Positions 1-7,630 of a stretch of DNA of 64,000 nucleotides are shown here, in pieces. Positions within the stretch are counted from its first letter, which is position 1. Every line of letters starts with the position of its first letter. A program made the translations under genes and the position numbers. The notes under the pieces were generated by a model, which saw only the letters and a program-made list of their open reading frames with translations, made no database searches and was not told where the DNA came from. The DNA is from AG-339-G14 sp902553315 (GTDB lineage Bacteria > Pseudomonadota > Gammaproteobacteria > Magnimaribacterales > AG-339-G14), in contig CACDKN010000002.1 of NCBI GenBank assembly GCA_902553315.1, positions 129,050 through 193,049 of the forward strand, written 5' to 3'.

Positions 1-1445
1 GATTTAGAAAAGGTTCTGGTTATGACCAACAAAAGTTCGTGCTTAAAATGGAAAATCGTTACAACGATTGGTCGATGGAAAGTCTAATAAGTATCACAAA
101 CTTAAATCAAGAAACTGCAGGTTATATTGATTCTTACGAGCACCCTAGGAGACTTGAAAATCAAAATCTTGAAGCTTACAGAGATGCAAATTCTATAAGA
201 TTGAATACAAAATTTTCAAAACAATTTGACAAAGTAACGGTCACACTTAATCCTTATGTTAGAAAAAGTTCTATGGAATTTATCCAACATTATCTTCCTG
301 GAAAACCAATCGAAAAAAATGGTCAACAAAGTTTAGGCTTATTTTTTAAAATTTTAGGACACGAAATCAAAAAAAATATTTTCAATTTTGGAGCACAATT
401 TGAAGCTGCTGATATAACCCTTGATGAATTCCAGCCCAATAAACTTACCACTAGTTCTGCTTTTAATAACGCTGTTCGTCCTCAAGGATTTCATTACAAT
501 TTTGAAGTATTGACTAATTTGGTTGCTGTCTTCTTGAATCATAATTATAAAGTAAATGACGAAATATCTTTTTTTTCTGACCTGAGAATTGAATCACTAA
601 ATTACAATTATGATAATTTAATGAATGATGGCCGTTTGCGAGACGACGGTACTTCTTGTGGATTTGGCGGTTGCTTTTACTCTAGGCCTTCGGATACAAA
701 TTTAAATTTTTTTGACAATTCTTATAGATTTGGAGTTGAACGAAAATTAATCAACGGAAGTCTTTTTTTTCAATTTAGTACTGGACACAGACCTCCTCAA
801 ATCAATGAATTATTCAGATTGCAAAAAGGCCAAACCTTGGCTGATTTAGATTCCGAAGAAATGAATTCATTAGAAATTGCTTTCATCAATGAAGGCGATA
901 CTTCTAGAAATCAAATAGTTTTTTACTACTCAAAAAAGAATAATTACATTTTTAAGGATGCATCTTCTAATATGATTTTAGGGGGTCGTTCTCGACATAG
1001 GGGATTGGAATTAACGGGTTCAAAATTTTTGAATACTAAATTTTCTTTGAAATATGCTTTTAACTTGACAGAGCATCTTTACGATTTTACTAATTCCAGC
1101 ATAGGAATTTACTCAGGAAACGATATCGATACGTCCCCAAATCTTTTTGGAAGTGTTTTTTTTAATTACGAAATAAATGAGCGAATTAAATTTCAAATTG
1201 AGCAAGAATTTATGGACGAATATTACACGGAACCTTCAAATCTTTATATTTACAAGGGGCATAATTTGACAAATGTAAGATCTTCTTACGAAGTAAATAA
1301 AAACTTAAGTCTTAATTTTAGTGTTATCAATCTTTTTGATAAAGCTTATGCTGAGCGCGCGGACTACTCGTCTTTTTCAGGAGAAAGATTTTTTCCAGGA
1401 ATTCCTTTAAAGTGGCGCTTTGCCATAAATTATAAATACAATTAA
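1..1445 (+). CDS. TonB-dependent receptor, C-terminal part (5' end outside window)
   Basis: The reading frame is open from base 3, so the GTG at 39 is not the true start and the gene is cut by the window edge. The visible ~480 residues are rich in alternating aromatic and polar strands of an outer-membrane beta barrel. The end carries the family signature: a VINLFDKAYAERADY segment followed by a GERFFPGIPLKW stretch and a short final strand. Such receptors import siderophores, vitamins or oligomers using TonB-ExbB-ExbD energy; exbB and exbD lie near 45 kb. The plug domain and TonB box are not visible, so no substrate can be given. The last residue is Asn rather than the usual Phe or Trp. Confidence 0.85.
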   Translation, partial: FRKGSGYDQQKFVLKMENRYNDWSMESLISITNLNQETAGYIDSYEHPRRLENQNLEAYRDANSIRLNTKFSKQFDKVTVTLNPYVRKSSMEFIQHYLPGKPIEKNGQQSLGLFFKILGHEIKKNIFNFGAQFEAADITLDEFQPNKLTTSSAFNNAVRPQGFHYNFEVLTNLVAVFLNHNYKVNDEISFFSDLRIESLNYNYDNLMNDGRLRDDGTSCGFGGCFYSRPSDTNLNFFDNSYRFGVERKLINGSLFFQFSTGHRPPQINELFRLQKGQTLADLDSEEMNSLEIAFINEGDTSRNQIVFYYSKKNNYIFKDASSNMILGGRSRHRGLELTGSKFLNTKFSLKYAFNLTEHLYDFTNSSIGIYSGNDIDTSPNLFGSVFFNYEINERIKFQIEQEFMDEYYTEPSNLYIYKGHNLTNVRSSYEVNKNLSLNFSVINLFDKAYAERADYSSFSGERFFPGIPLKWRFAINYKYN

Positions 1446-1453
1446 AAGCATCC

Positions 1454-2824
1454 GTGAGTTATCAAACAGACTCTGAAGAGTTATCGGAAAATATTGAAAC
1501 AGTTTCTAGTCCTGAGACTCTGTCTATCTGGGGACTGGCTTGGCCTTCTATACTGGCTAATATTTTATTTGCCGCTGCAGGAGTAGTTTCTATAAAAGCA
1601 GTAGGCATCTTAGGTACAGAAGCAGTGGCGGCTGTAGGAACTGGGCAAAGAATCCTTTTTGTAATTCAATCAATTATTATGGCGGTTTCTACTGGAACAG
1701 CTGCTTTAGTGGCTAGAGCTTTTGGTTCTGCGAACTACAAAGAAGCAGCACAAGTGCTTTTAGATTCTCTATGGATTGGAGTAATTTTGAGTATTTTAGC
1801 TGCTGCTTCTATGTGGCTGTATGGGGAATCAATAATCTCTTTCTTCGGATTAGACCCTGAATCTAAAAAATTAGCCGTTATATATATCAAGTACACGATG
1901 TTATTTTCTGCAGCTTTTTCAAGTTCCTTTATATTTAGTTCGGCACTAAGAGCGGCTGGAGATGCAAAAACACCTTTAGCAATAATGATTTTTCAAAATC
2001 TTTTGAATATTTATCTTTTAATAGGTCTCGTCAACGGACAATTCGGATTTCCTGAAATGGGTGTTGTTGGCGCTTCCTACGCTTGGGGTATATCTTTTAC
2101 TGTAGGTACAGCTATATATGTAATTATGTGGCTTTCAAAAATGACCGTAATTCCCTTGCCATCTTTAAAAAATATTATTTACGATAGATTAAGGAAAATT
2201 TTTAAAATTTCTTTACCCGCAACTCTTGAGTCAGGGGTTTTTCAGTCGGGACTCTTATTTTATTTTTGGATTATTTCCTTATATGGAACTGAGCCCAGTG
2301 CGGCTTACAATATTGGGATAAACATCCTGATGCTTTCCTTTATGATCGGCCAAGGATTTTCAGTTGCTGGAGCGACATTAACCGGACAATTTCTTGGAGC
2401 AAATAACCCTAGAGAAGCTAAAAGGAGCGGATGGAAATCAACTGGCTTATCTATCATTTCAATGGGAATTGTTGGACTGTTGATTGCAATATTTTCCTAT
2501 GAAATTTCAAGTTTTTTAGTTGATGACGAAGAAGTAATTAGGTTAACGGTTATTTTTGTGTGGTTTTTGGGCTCGATGCAACCTTTAATGGCTATTGAAT
2601 TTGCAATTGGAGGCGCCCTCAGAGGAGCAGGGGATACAAAATCTCCATTGATTATAACTTTAATTGGGTTAGTTTTTTTTAGGCTTTCGATAGCTTTAAT
2701 GTTTTTACTCTTTAATCTTCCTGTTGAATACATATTTGCAAGCTTAATGGTAGATTATTTAGTTAAAGCTATTTTGTTTGCTTATAGGTTCAACTCAGGA
2801 AGATGGATAAAAATCAATTTGTGA
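1454..2824 (+). CDS. MATE family multidrug/cation exporter
   Basis: A 456-residue polytopic inner-membrane protein with about 12 hydrophobic segments in two similar halves, the usual size and layout of MATE (NorM/DinF-like) exporters. Family-like features are a SALRAAGDAKTP segment near residue 162 and its counterpart GALRGAGDTKSPL near 390 in the second half. It would expel cationic or planar compounds in exchange for Na+ or H+. The start is GTG at 1454, eight bases after the receptor stop, so the two genes are probably cotranscribed. The real substrate cannot be read from sequence. Confidence 0.85.
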   Translation: MSYQTDSEELSENIETVSSPETLSIWGLAWPSILANILFAAAGVVSIKAVGILGTEAVAAVGTGQRILFVIQSIIMAVSTGTAALVARAFGSANYKEAAQVLLDSLWIGVILSILAAASMWLYGESIISFFGLDPESKKLAVIYIKYTMLFSAAFSSSFIFSSALRAAGDAKTPLAIMIFQNLLNIYLLIGLVNGQFGFPEMGVVGASYAWGISFTVGTAIYVIMWLSKMTVIPLPSLKNIIYDRLRKIFKISLPATLESGVFQSGLLFYFWIISLYGTEPSAAYNIGINILMLSFMIGQGFSVAGATLTGQFLGANNPREAKRSGWKSTGLSIISMGIVGLLIAIFSYEISSFLVDDEEVIRLTVIFVWFLGSMQPLMAIEFAIGGALRGAGDTKSPLIITLIGLVFFRLSIALMFLLFNLPVEYIFASLMVDYLVKAILFAYRFNSGRWIKINL

Positions 2825-2853
2825 CTATTTTTTTATTTTTTGGGTTTTTGCTG

Positions 2854-2890
2854 TATTATTAGCTAAATTATTAATAATTATCTGGGAGAG
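2854..2890 (+). promoter_or_regulatory. Proteorhodopsin -10 box and Shine-Dalgarno
   Basis: TATTAT at 2854-2859 is a good -10 candidate preceded directly by TG. No clear -35 box is seen. GGGAGAG at 2884-2890 is a strong ribosome binding site six bases before the ATG, which fixes the rhodopsin start. The predicted leader is about 30 bases. Confidence 0.45.
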
Positions 2891-2895
2891 ATATT

Positions 2896-3606
2896 ATGGA
2901 ATATGTTCTAGCTACTAACGATTACGTTGGTATATCTTTTTGGCTAGCCACAGCTATTATGCTTGCATCCACTGTTTTTTTCTTTATTGAAAGATCAGAT
3001 GTTAAAGGTAAGTGGAAAACTTCTTTAACAGTTGCGGGATTAGTTACTGGTATAGCTTTTTGGCATTATTTATATATGAGAGATATTTGGGTAATGGTAG
3101 GCGATACTCCTACTGTTTACAGATACATCGATTGGTTAATTACAGTGCCTTTACAAATAATTGAGTTCTATTTAGTTGTTGCTGCGGTAACTACTATTAG
3201 TGCAATTATATTCTGGAAGCTATTGATTGCTTCAATATTAATGTTGGTCTTTGGTTATCTTGGTGAAACTGGTCTTATGGACGTCACGATTGGTTGGATC
3301 CTTGGGATGATCGCTTGGTTCTACATTATTTATGAAATTTTCTTCGGTGAGACTGCTGCTGCTAATGCAGGAAGTGGAAACGCTGCAAGTCAACAAGCTT
3401 TTAACACCATCAAATGGATTGTAACTGTTGGTTGGGCTATTTACCCACTGGGATATGCAATCGGATACTTCGGTGGCGGTGTAGATGCAAATTCTTTGAA
3501 TATCATTTATAACTTAGCTGACTTGATCAATAAGACTTTATTTGGTTTAGCTATCTGGGCTGCTGCGAAGGCAGATTCAGAGAGTTCTACAGAAAGTTCT
3601 TATTAA
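2896..3606 (+). CDS. Proteorhodopsin, blue-absorbing type
   Basis: A light-driven proton pump of 236 residues with seven membrane helices. By alignment with canonical proteorhodopsin the proton acceptor is D79 (RYIDWL), its partner is H57 (AFWHYL), the cytoplasmic proton donor is E90 (IIEFYL) and the retinal-binding lysine is K213 (LINKTLFG). The tuning site, canonical position 105, is Q87. Gln there gives blue absorption typical of clear open water; Leu or Met gives green. Carboxylate donor plus acceptor indicate a pump rather than a sensor. The protein starts directly at helix A and lacks the ~17-residue signal peptide of the reference protein. It is flanked by its own promoter and terminator, so it is likely monocistronic. 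No retinal synthesis gene (blh, crt) lies in this window. Confidence 0.97.
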   Translation: MEYVLATNDYVGISFWLATAIMLASTVFFFIERSDVKGKWKTSLTVAGLVTGIAFWHYLYMRDIWVMVGDTPTVYRYIDWLITVPLQIIEFYLVVAAVTTISAIIFWKLLIASILMLVFGYLGETGLMDVTIGWILGMIAWFYIIYEIFFGETAAANAGSGNAASQQAFNTIKWIVTVGWAIYPLGYAIGYFGGGVDANSLNIIYNLADLINKTLFGLAIWAAAKADSESSTESSY

Positions 3607-3611
3607 TTTCA

Positions 3612-3651
3612 GAAAAAAAAACTCCAGCTTTCAAAGCTGGAGTTTTTTTTT
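3612..3651 (+). terminator. Intrinsic terminator after proteorhodopsin
   Basis: An ACTCCAGC / GCTGGAGT stem (3621-3628 with 3636-3643) and a seven-base loop are followed by nine T residues and preceded by a run of A. It starts 14 bases after the rhodopsin stop codon. Confidence 0.92.
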
Positions 3652-3654
3652 GGA

Positions 3655-3687
3655 GCTTCTTGTGAATCTCCCCCTTACACAAGAAGC
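3655..3687. other. Perfect 10-bp inverted repeat with C-rich loop
   Basis: GCTTCTTGTG at 3655-3664 pairs perfectly with CACAAGAAGC at 3678-3687 around a 13-base loop containing CTCCCCCTT. It lies directly after the rhodopsin terminator and has no T-tract of its own. It is too strong to be an obvious chance repeat in this AT-rich gap. Function is unknown; see findings. Confidence 0.5.
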
Positions 3688-3766
3688 AATATAAGATATA
3701 AAAAAATCCTCTTAAGGTCAAAACTTTTATTTTTAAAATTTTCACATTTTTTTTTAAAAGTAAAGG

Positions 3767-3795
3767 TTGATTCAGATTTTTATAGTATGTAAATT
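3767..3795 (+). promoter_or_regulatory. Promoter of tRNA-Gly(GCC)
   Basis: TTGATT at 3767-3772 and TAAATT at 3790-3795 are separated by an ideal 17 bases. The tRNA begins ten bases after the -10 box. The stretch from 3691 to 3766 is AT-rich with no other recognisable element. Confidence 0.55.
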
Positions 3796-3804
3796 AGATA
3801 TTCT

Positions 3805-3880
3805 GCGATTGTAGCTCAGCTGGTAGAGCGCGACCTTGCCAAGGTCGAGGCCACGGGTTCGAACCCCGTCAATCGCTCCA
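3805..3880 (+). tRNA. tRNA-Gly (anticodon GCC)
   Basis: A complete 76-base cloverleaf. The acceptor stem is GCGATTG with CAATCGC, the anticodon stem is CGACC/GGTCG around loop TTGCCAA, the T-loop is TTCGAAC, the discriminator is T and CCA is encoded. The next coding region starts only five bases after the CCA. Confidence 0.97.
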
Positions 3881-3885
3881 GATTC

Positions 3886-4818
3886 ATGAAATATTTAAAT
3901 TTTTTTTTACTTGTTTTTTTTCTTTCTACCGGTCTTTCTGATGAATGTGCTTATTCAGAGTGGGGACCAAATGATGAGGCAGGAAATGCAAATTTAATTT
4001 CAAATGAATCTGTTCTTGAAGCTCTAAAATCTGTAGAAACCGGTAAAACTTATAGTTTAGGATTGATTGTAGATTCTAATACACCTGCTTATCCTCCAAG
4101 ATCTCTGGAATTAACAGTTGTTCAACCTTTTCAGCAGTTTGGAGCTGGAGAAGATTTATATCCTAATCTTGCGGCAAATGACGACATTTTTTCTGGTTGG
4201 CTTGGAATTGGATCACAGATTGATGGGCTAGGTCATATAGGTTCAGCAGATGGAGTTTTCTATAATTGCAATCATGGAAAAGATTTTGCTCAGATTACTG
4301 GTTTAACAAAACTTGGGATTGAAAAAATTCCACCTTTAGTAGCAAGAGGAGTCTTAATAGATATGGCAAGCTACTTAAACAAAGAGTTTATTCCTGCTGG
4401 CGAAACTTTAAATCTTTTACAATTAAAAGGTGCTATGAAATTTAAAGGTCTTACAATCCAAAAGGGCGATGTTGTAATATTTCATACTGGATGGACCGCA
4501 GCGAAATTTAAATCTGCTCCAGAAGAATGGGGCAGTGGAGCCCCAGGAATCTTGCCAGAAATTGCAGAATATCTTAAAGAAAAGCAAGTTATTGCTGTAG
4601 GTGCCGATACTTGGTCATTAGATGTTGTTCCAGTTTTAGATGAAAAAGAGCCGTTCCCTGCACATCCTATCCTTCTAACTAATGGAATCTACATTTTGGA
4701 AGCAATGAATACAGGAGAAATGGCTGAGGATGGTGTTACAGATTTTCTATTTATTCTTGGCCCAGCTAAGGTAAGAGGAGCTGTGCAAATGATAGTTAAT
4801 CCGATTGCGATAAATTAG
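3886..4818 (+). CDS. Cyclase-family (kynurenine formamidase-like) metal hydrolase, exported
   Basis: A 310-residue protein of the cyclase family (PF04199), whose members include kynurenine formamidase. Residues 1-18 form a hydrophobic signal peptide, so it probably acts in the periplasm. The family metal-binding motif appears as SQIDGLGHIG near residue 109, keeping the Asp and second His of the HGTHxDxPxH pattern but not its first His positions. Later segments such as VVIFHTGWTA and VGADTWSLD also fit the family. The substrate is unknown. The ATG lies five bases after the tRNA-Gly CCA and has no Shine-Dalgarno, so tRNA 3'-processing would leave an almost leaderless message. The 3' end overlaps the convergent oxidase gene by 23 bp. 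Confidence 0.8.
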   Translation: MKYLNFFLLVFFLSTGLSDECAYSEWGPNDEAGNANLISNESVLEALKSVETGKTYSLGLIVDSNTPAYPPRSLELTVVQPFQQFGAGEDLYPNLAANDDIFSGWLGIGSQIDGLGHIGSADGVFYNCNHGKDFAQITGLTKLGIEKIPPLVARGVLIDMASYLNKEFIPAGETLNLLQLKGAMKFKGLTIQKGDVVIFHTGWTAAKFKSAPEEWGSGAPGILPEIAEYLKEKQVIAVGADTWSLDVVPVLDEKEPFPAHPILLTNGIYILEAMNTGEMAEDGVTDFLFILGPAKVRGAVQMIVNPIAIN

Positions 4819-5455
4819 AAGTATCAATTTCGTCAGCAATAAAGTGGTTTTTATCTCTATGACCCGCTTCATCGTTTCTGACTGCTATAACAACATCTCT
4901 TAAGGTCGCATCATTTTTCAAATTCCAATAGTCGATTGCTATTTTAGGCGCAGGAGAATTCTCTATTTCTCCCTTGTCTATTTCTTCTAAATATTCTGAA
5001 TAGGAAGTGACAGCTTCTTCTTCAAAATAACCTATCATCCTATGAGCTGTTCTATTAAAAAAGATGTAGAGAAAAGTATAAAAAGTTCCGAAACCAATCT
5101 GAGCTAGAAAAATTAAAAAACGCTCGAATGAGGAGGGTTGTGCTATTTCAATAAAGGTCATTAAATGCATTCTTTCATTTTCAGCTTCTTCTAACATTTC
5201 ACGAATCAAGCCATTATCATCTTGCATTCTTCTTAAAGAGCGTAAGTGGTGAACAACTCCGGCAACCATTCCAGGTACAGCAGCAACTGTTTCTAAAACT
5301 ACCGCTCTATGTCCATACCTTTTCTTAAATAGAAAATCCGCAGAATTTCTCAAAAACTTGGTTATTCCAAGTGCAAAAGAATCACTAACTGAAGAAGGTA
5401 GTTTATGACCAGCAATCTCATTATGCATATTAGGTGGTAGATCCTGATTTAACAT
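4796..5455 (-). CDS. aox: Alternative oxidase (cyanide-resistant quinol oxidase)
   Basis: A 219-residue diiron quinol oxidase that passes electrons from ubiquinol to O2 without pumping protons. All four ligand motifs are present in order: LETVAAVPG (E55), ENERMH (E94, H97), FEEEAV (E145-147) and DEAGH (E196, H199). Two membrane-associated helices lie between them, around residues 58-72 and 112-135. It is smaller than plant and fungal enzymes because the mitochondrial leader is absent. The family is sporadic in bacteria. The neighbours give no operon. The 3' end overlaps the cyclase gene by 23 bp, and the upstream gap holds a perfect palindrome that may be an operator. Confidence 0.93.
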   Translation of the reverse strand: MLNQDLPPNMHNEIAGHKLPSSVSDSFALGITKFLRNSADFLFKKRYGHRAVVLETVAAVPGMVAGVVHHLRSLRRMQDDNGLIREMLEEAENERMHLMTFIEIAQPSSFERFLIFLAQIGFGTFYTFLYIFFNRTAHRMIGYFEEEAVTSYSEYLEEIDKGEIENSPAPKIAIDYWNLKNDATLRDVVIAVRNDEAGHRDKNHFIADEIDTSNLSQSD

Positions 5456-5507
5456 ACTTCAATCCTACACACTAAATCTTCACATTAAATACAACGAACC
5501 TTTAATG

Positions 5508-5523
5508 TAGATATATATATCTA
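5508..5523. promoter_or_regulatory. 16-bp palindrome between alternative oxidase and enoyl-CoA hydratase
   Basis: TAGATATATATATCTA is self-complementary and lies in the 156-bp divergent gap. It could be an operator for either gene, but its core is a simple AT repeat, which weakens the case. The rest of the gap is AT-rich; AAGGAG at 5599-5604 is the ribosome binding site of the + strand gene. Confidence 0.3.
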
Positions 5524-5611
5524 AAAGCTATATATAAAATAATGATACTATTAAAAAGATATATAAAAAAAACTACGCATTCAGATAATATAAATACAAG
5601 GAGATAAAAAT

Positions 5612-6418
5612 ATGAATGAAGAAGTTAATAGAGAAATAAATAATTCTGGCGTAATGACAATAGTTCTTAATAGGCCAAAAAGTCTGAATAGCCTTAACTA
5701 TGGATTGGTTACAGGAGTTATAGAAGCTTTTGATGAGGCCGCCTCCAATGAAGAGGTAAGATCTGTAATATTAACAGGGGAGGGACGAGGTTTTTGTTCT
5801 GGCGCTGATTTAAGCGGAGGCGGGTGGCCAACAGAACCAGAATGGACTAGCGGTGAAATTTCAGCAAATAATATGGAATTTTTTTTAAATCCGATGATAA
5901 AGAAGATAGTTGCTTGCCCTAAACCTGTCGTTAATGCAATAAATGGAATTGCTGCTGGAGGTGGAGTGGGCCTGGCATTGAGCGGTGATATATTAATAGC
6001 TGCCAAGTCAGCTAAATTTAAATTAGTTTTTGGTAAACAACTTGGAATCATTTCAGATGTTGGCGCATCTTGGTTTGTTCCCAAATTAATCTCTAGGGCA
6101 AGAGCTAATGCTCTTGCTTTATTAGGAGAAGACCTCTCTGCTGAACAAGCCGAAGAATGGGGGCTGATTTGGAAGGCTTTTGATGATGAAGTACTTTTGG
6201 AGGAAGCAATGAAAATTGCTTTACAAATTTCAGATAGCGCCATAGAAGGTCTAAAAGCATGTGTTCATGCTCACGATCATGCCGTCAATGTTTCTTTGGA
6301 TGAACAATTAGATTATGAAACAAAAACCCAAAGAGTTCTTTGCGACGGACCAGCGTTTAAAGAGGGAGTTGTAGCGTTTTTAGAAAAAAGAAAACCAAAT
6401 TTTAGGAATTTGAAGTAG
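5612..6418 (+). CDS. Enoyl-CoA hydratase/isomerase, PaaG-like
   Basis: A 268-residue crotonase-fold protein of beta-oxidation type. The oxyanion-hole segments are GRGFCSGADL (near 59-67) and INGIAAGGGVGLALS (110-124). The sequence GIISDVGASWFVPKL around 145-159 matches the PaaG subgroup (DSGGTW type). D149 would then be the catalytic acid and the hydratase Glu pair is not seen, so it more likely isomerises or rearranges an enoyl-CoA than hydrates it. LSAEQAEEWGLIW near 170 is also PaaG-like. An AAGGAG ribosome site precedes the ATG. No other phenylacetate genes are present. The 3' end overlaps dapE by 17 bp. Confidence 0.85.
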   Translation: MNEEVNREINNSGVMTIVLNRPKSLNSLNYGLVTGVIEAFDEAASNEEVRSVILTGEGRGFCSGADLSGGGWPTEPEWTSGEISANNMEFFLNPMIKKIVACPKPVVNAINGIAAGGGVGLALSGDILIAAKSAKFKLVFGKQLGIISDVGASWFVPKLISRARANALALLGEDLSAEQAEEWGLIWKAFDDEVLLEEAMKIALQISDSAIEGLKACVHAHDHAVNVSLDEQLDYETKTQRVLCDGPAFKEGVVAFLEKRKPNFRNLK

Positions 6419-7538
6419 CGATCTTTTTTAAAATCTCTAAATAAATTTTGCTTAGATCTTTCAAATCTTTTATGGACACATTTTCATCAATTTTATGGAT
6501 TGTTTCATTTAAAGGGCCAAGTTCTACTATTTCAGCATCCATAACGGCCATAAACCTGCCATCAGAAGTACCACCCCCATTATTAATTACTGGTTCTCTA
6601 CCTAATACCTTTTTTATCGAATCGATAACTAAATCAACAAAATATGTTTTCGTTGTTAGGTAAGGAAGCCCGCTAAGATTCCATTCAACTTTGTAATCAA
6701 TATCATAGGAATTTAAAATTTTTTCAAATTCTTCAATTAGACCTTCACTCGTAGATTCTGAGCAAAATCTAAAATTAAAATCCATCATCAATTCTCCTGG
6801 CACAATGTTCCCAGCACCAGTACCAGAATTAATATTAGAAATTTGAAAAGAGGTTGGCTGAAAATGATCATTACCAACGTCCCATTTTTTTTCCTTCAAT
6901 TCAGTAATAATATTTGAAACAAGGAAAATTGGATTGATAATTTTTTCTGGATAGGCGATGTGACCTTGCTTGCCTAAAATTTTTAGCTTTCCACTAAGGG
7001 ATCCTCTTCTTCCAATCCTAATAGTGTCCCCAACAATTTCTGAAGATGATGGCTCGCCTACCAAACAATAGTCAATTTTTTCTCCTCTTTGTATCAATTT
7101 ATCTAATAAAATATCTATAAATCCATCATCTGATTCTCCTTCTTCGTTACTGGTCAAAAGGATAGCTATTTTAAAGTTTAGATTTTCTTCACTATTAATA
7201 AATTCAGAAAGAGCTTTTAAAAAAGCACAGATGTTTCCTTTCATGTCTGCAGCTCCTCTCCCATAAATTTTATCGTCTACTTTTTTTGCCGAAAAGGGAG
7301 GATGTGTCCATAAATTTTCAGGACCTGTTGGCACAACGTCTGTGTGGCCTAGAAAGCAAAAAGTTGGCCCGTCGTTTCCATAAACAGAATAAAGATTTTC
7401 TACGTTTTTGTAGTCTATTCTTTCGGATACAAATCCAAGTTCATTAAGGATTGGTTCAATAATATTAAAACAACCTTTATCTTTTGGAGATATAGATTCG
7501 ATTTTAATTAAATTAGTAACAAGGTTTTCTAGGTTCAT
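6402..7538 (-). CDS. dapE: Succinyl-diaminopimelate desuccinylase
   Basis: A cytoplasmic dizinc hydrolase of the lysine and diaminopimelate pathway, converting N-succinyl-LL-DAP to LL-DAP and succinate. Length is 378 residues, normal for DapE. M20 peptidase ligands are all visible: H65 and D67 (FLGHTDVVP), D98 (GRGAADMKG), catalytic E132 with E133 (SNEEGE), E162 (VGEPSS) and H348 (NETIHKID). The GGGTSDGRF segment is DapE-specific. It is divergent from malate synthase across 92 bp. Confidence 0.96.
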   Translation of the reverse strand: MNLENLVTNLIKIESISPKDKGCFNIIEPILNELGFVSERIDYKNVENLYSVYGNDGPTFCFLGHTDVVPTGPENLWTHPPFSAKKVDDKIYGRGAADMKGNICAFLKALSEFINSEENLNFKIAILLTSNEEGESDDGFIDILLDKLIQRGEKIDYCLVGEPSSSEIVGDTIRIGRRGSLSGKLKILGKQGHIAYPEKIINPIFLVSNIITELKEKKWDVGNDHFQPTSFQISNINSGTGAGNIVPGELMMDFNFRFCSESTSEGLIEEFEKILNSYDIDYKVEWNLSGLPYLTTKTYFVDLVIDSIKKVLGREPVINNGGGTSDGRFMAVMDAEIVELGPLNETIHKIDENVSIKDLKDLSKIYLEILKKIATSNS

Positions 7539-7590
7539 TTTCGTTAAGTCTAAAACATTTTAACTATTTATTAAAAAAAATTTTTTTCAC

Positions 7591-7599
7591 TGGTAGAAT
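7591..7599 (+). promoter_or_regulatory. Extended -10 element for malate synthase G
   Basis: TGGTAGAAT matches the extended -10 form TGnTAnnAT and lies 31 bases before the ATG. An AAGGA ribosome site follows near 7620. A -35 box is not evident. Confidence 0.4.
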
Positions 7600-7630
7600 A
7601 AATTTTTTCATTTAATTAATAAGGATTTTT

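Noticed and set aside
5690..6250. 181-codon minus-strand frame inside the enoyl-CoA hydratase gene
   Set aside because: It has low-complexity Ala/Pro/Ser composition, has no known motif and is fully covered by a strongly supported gene.
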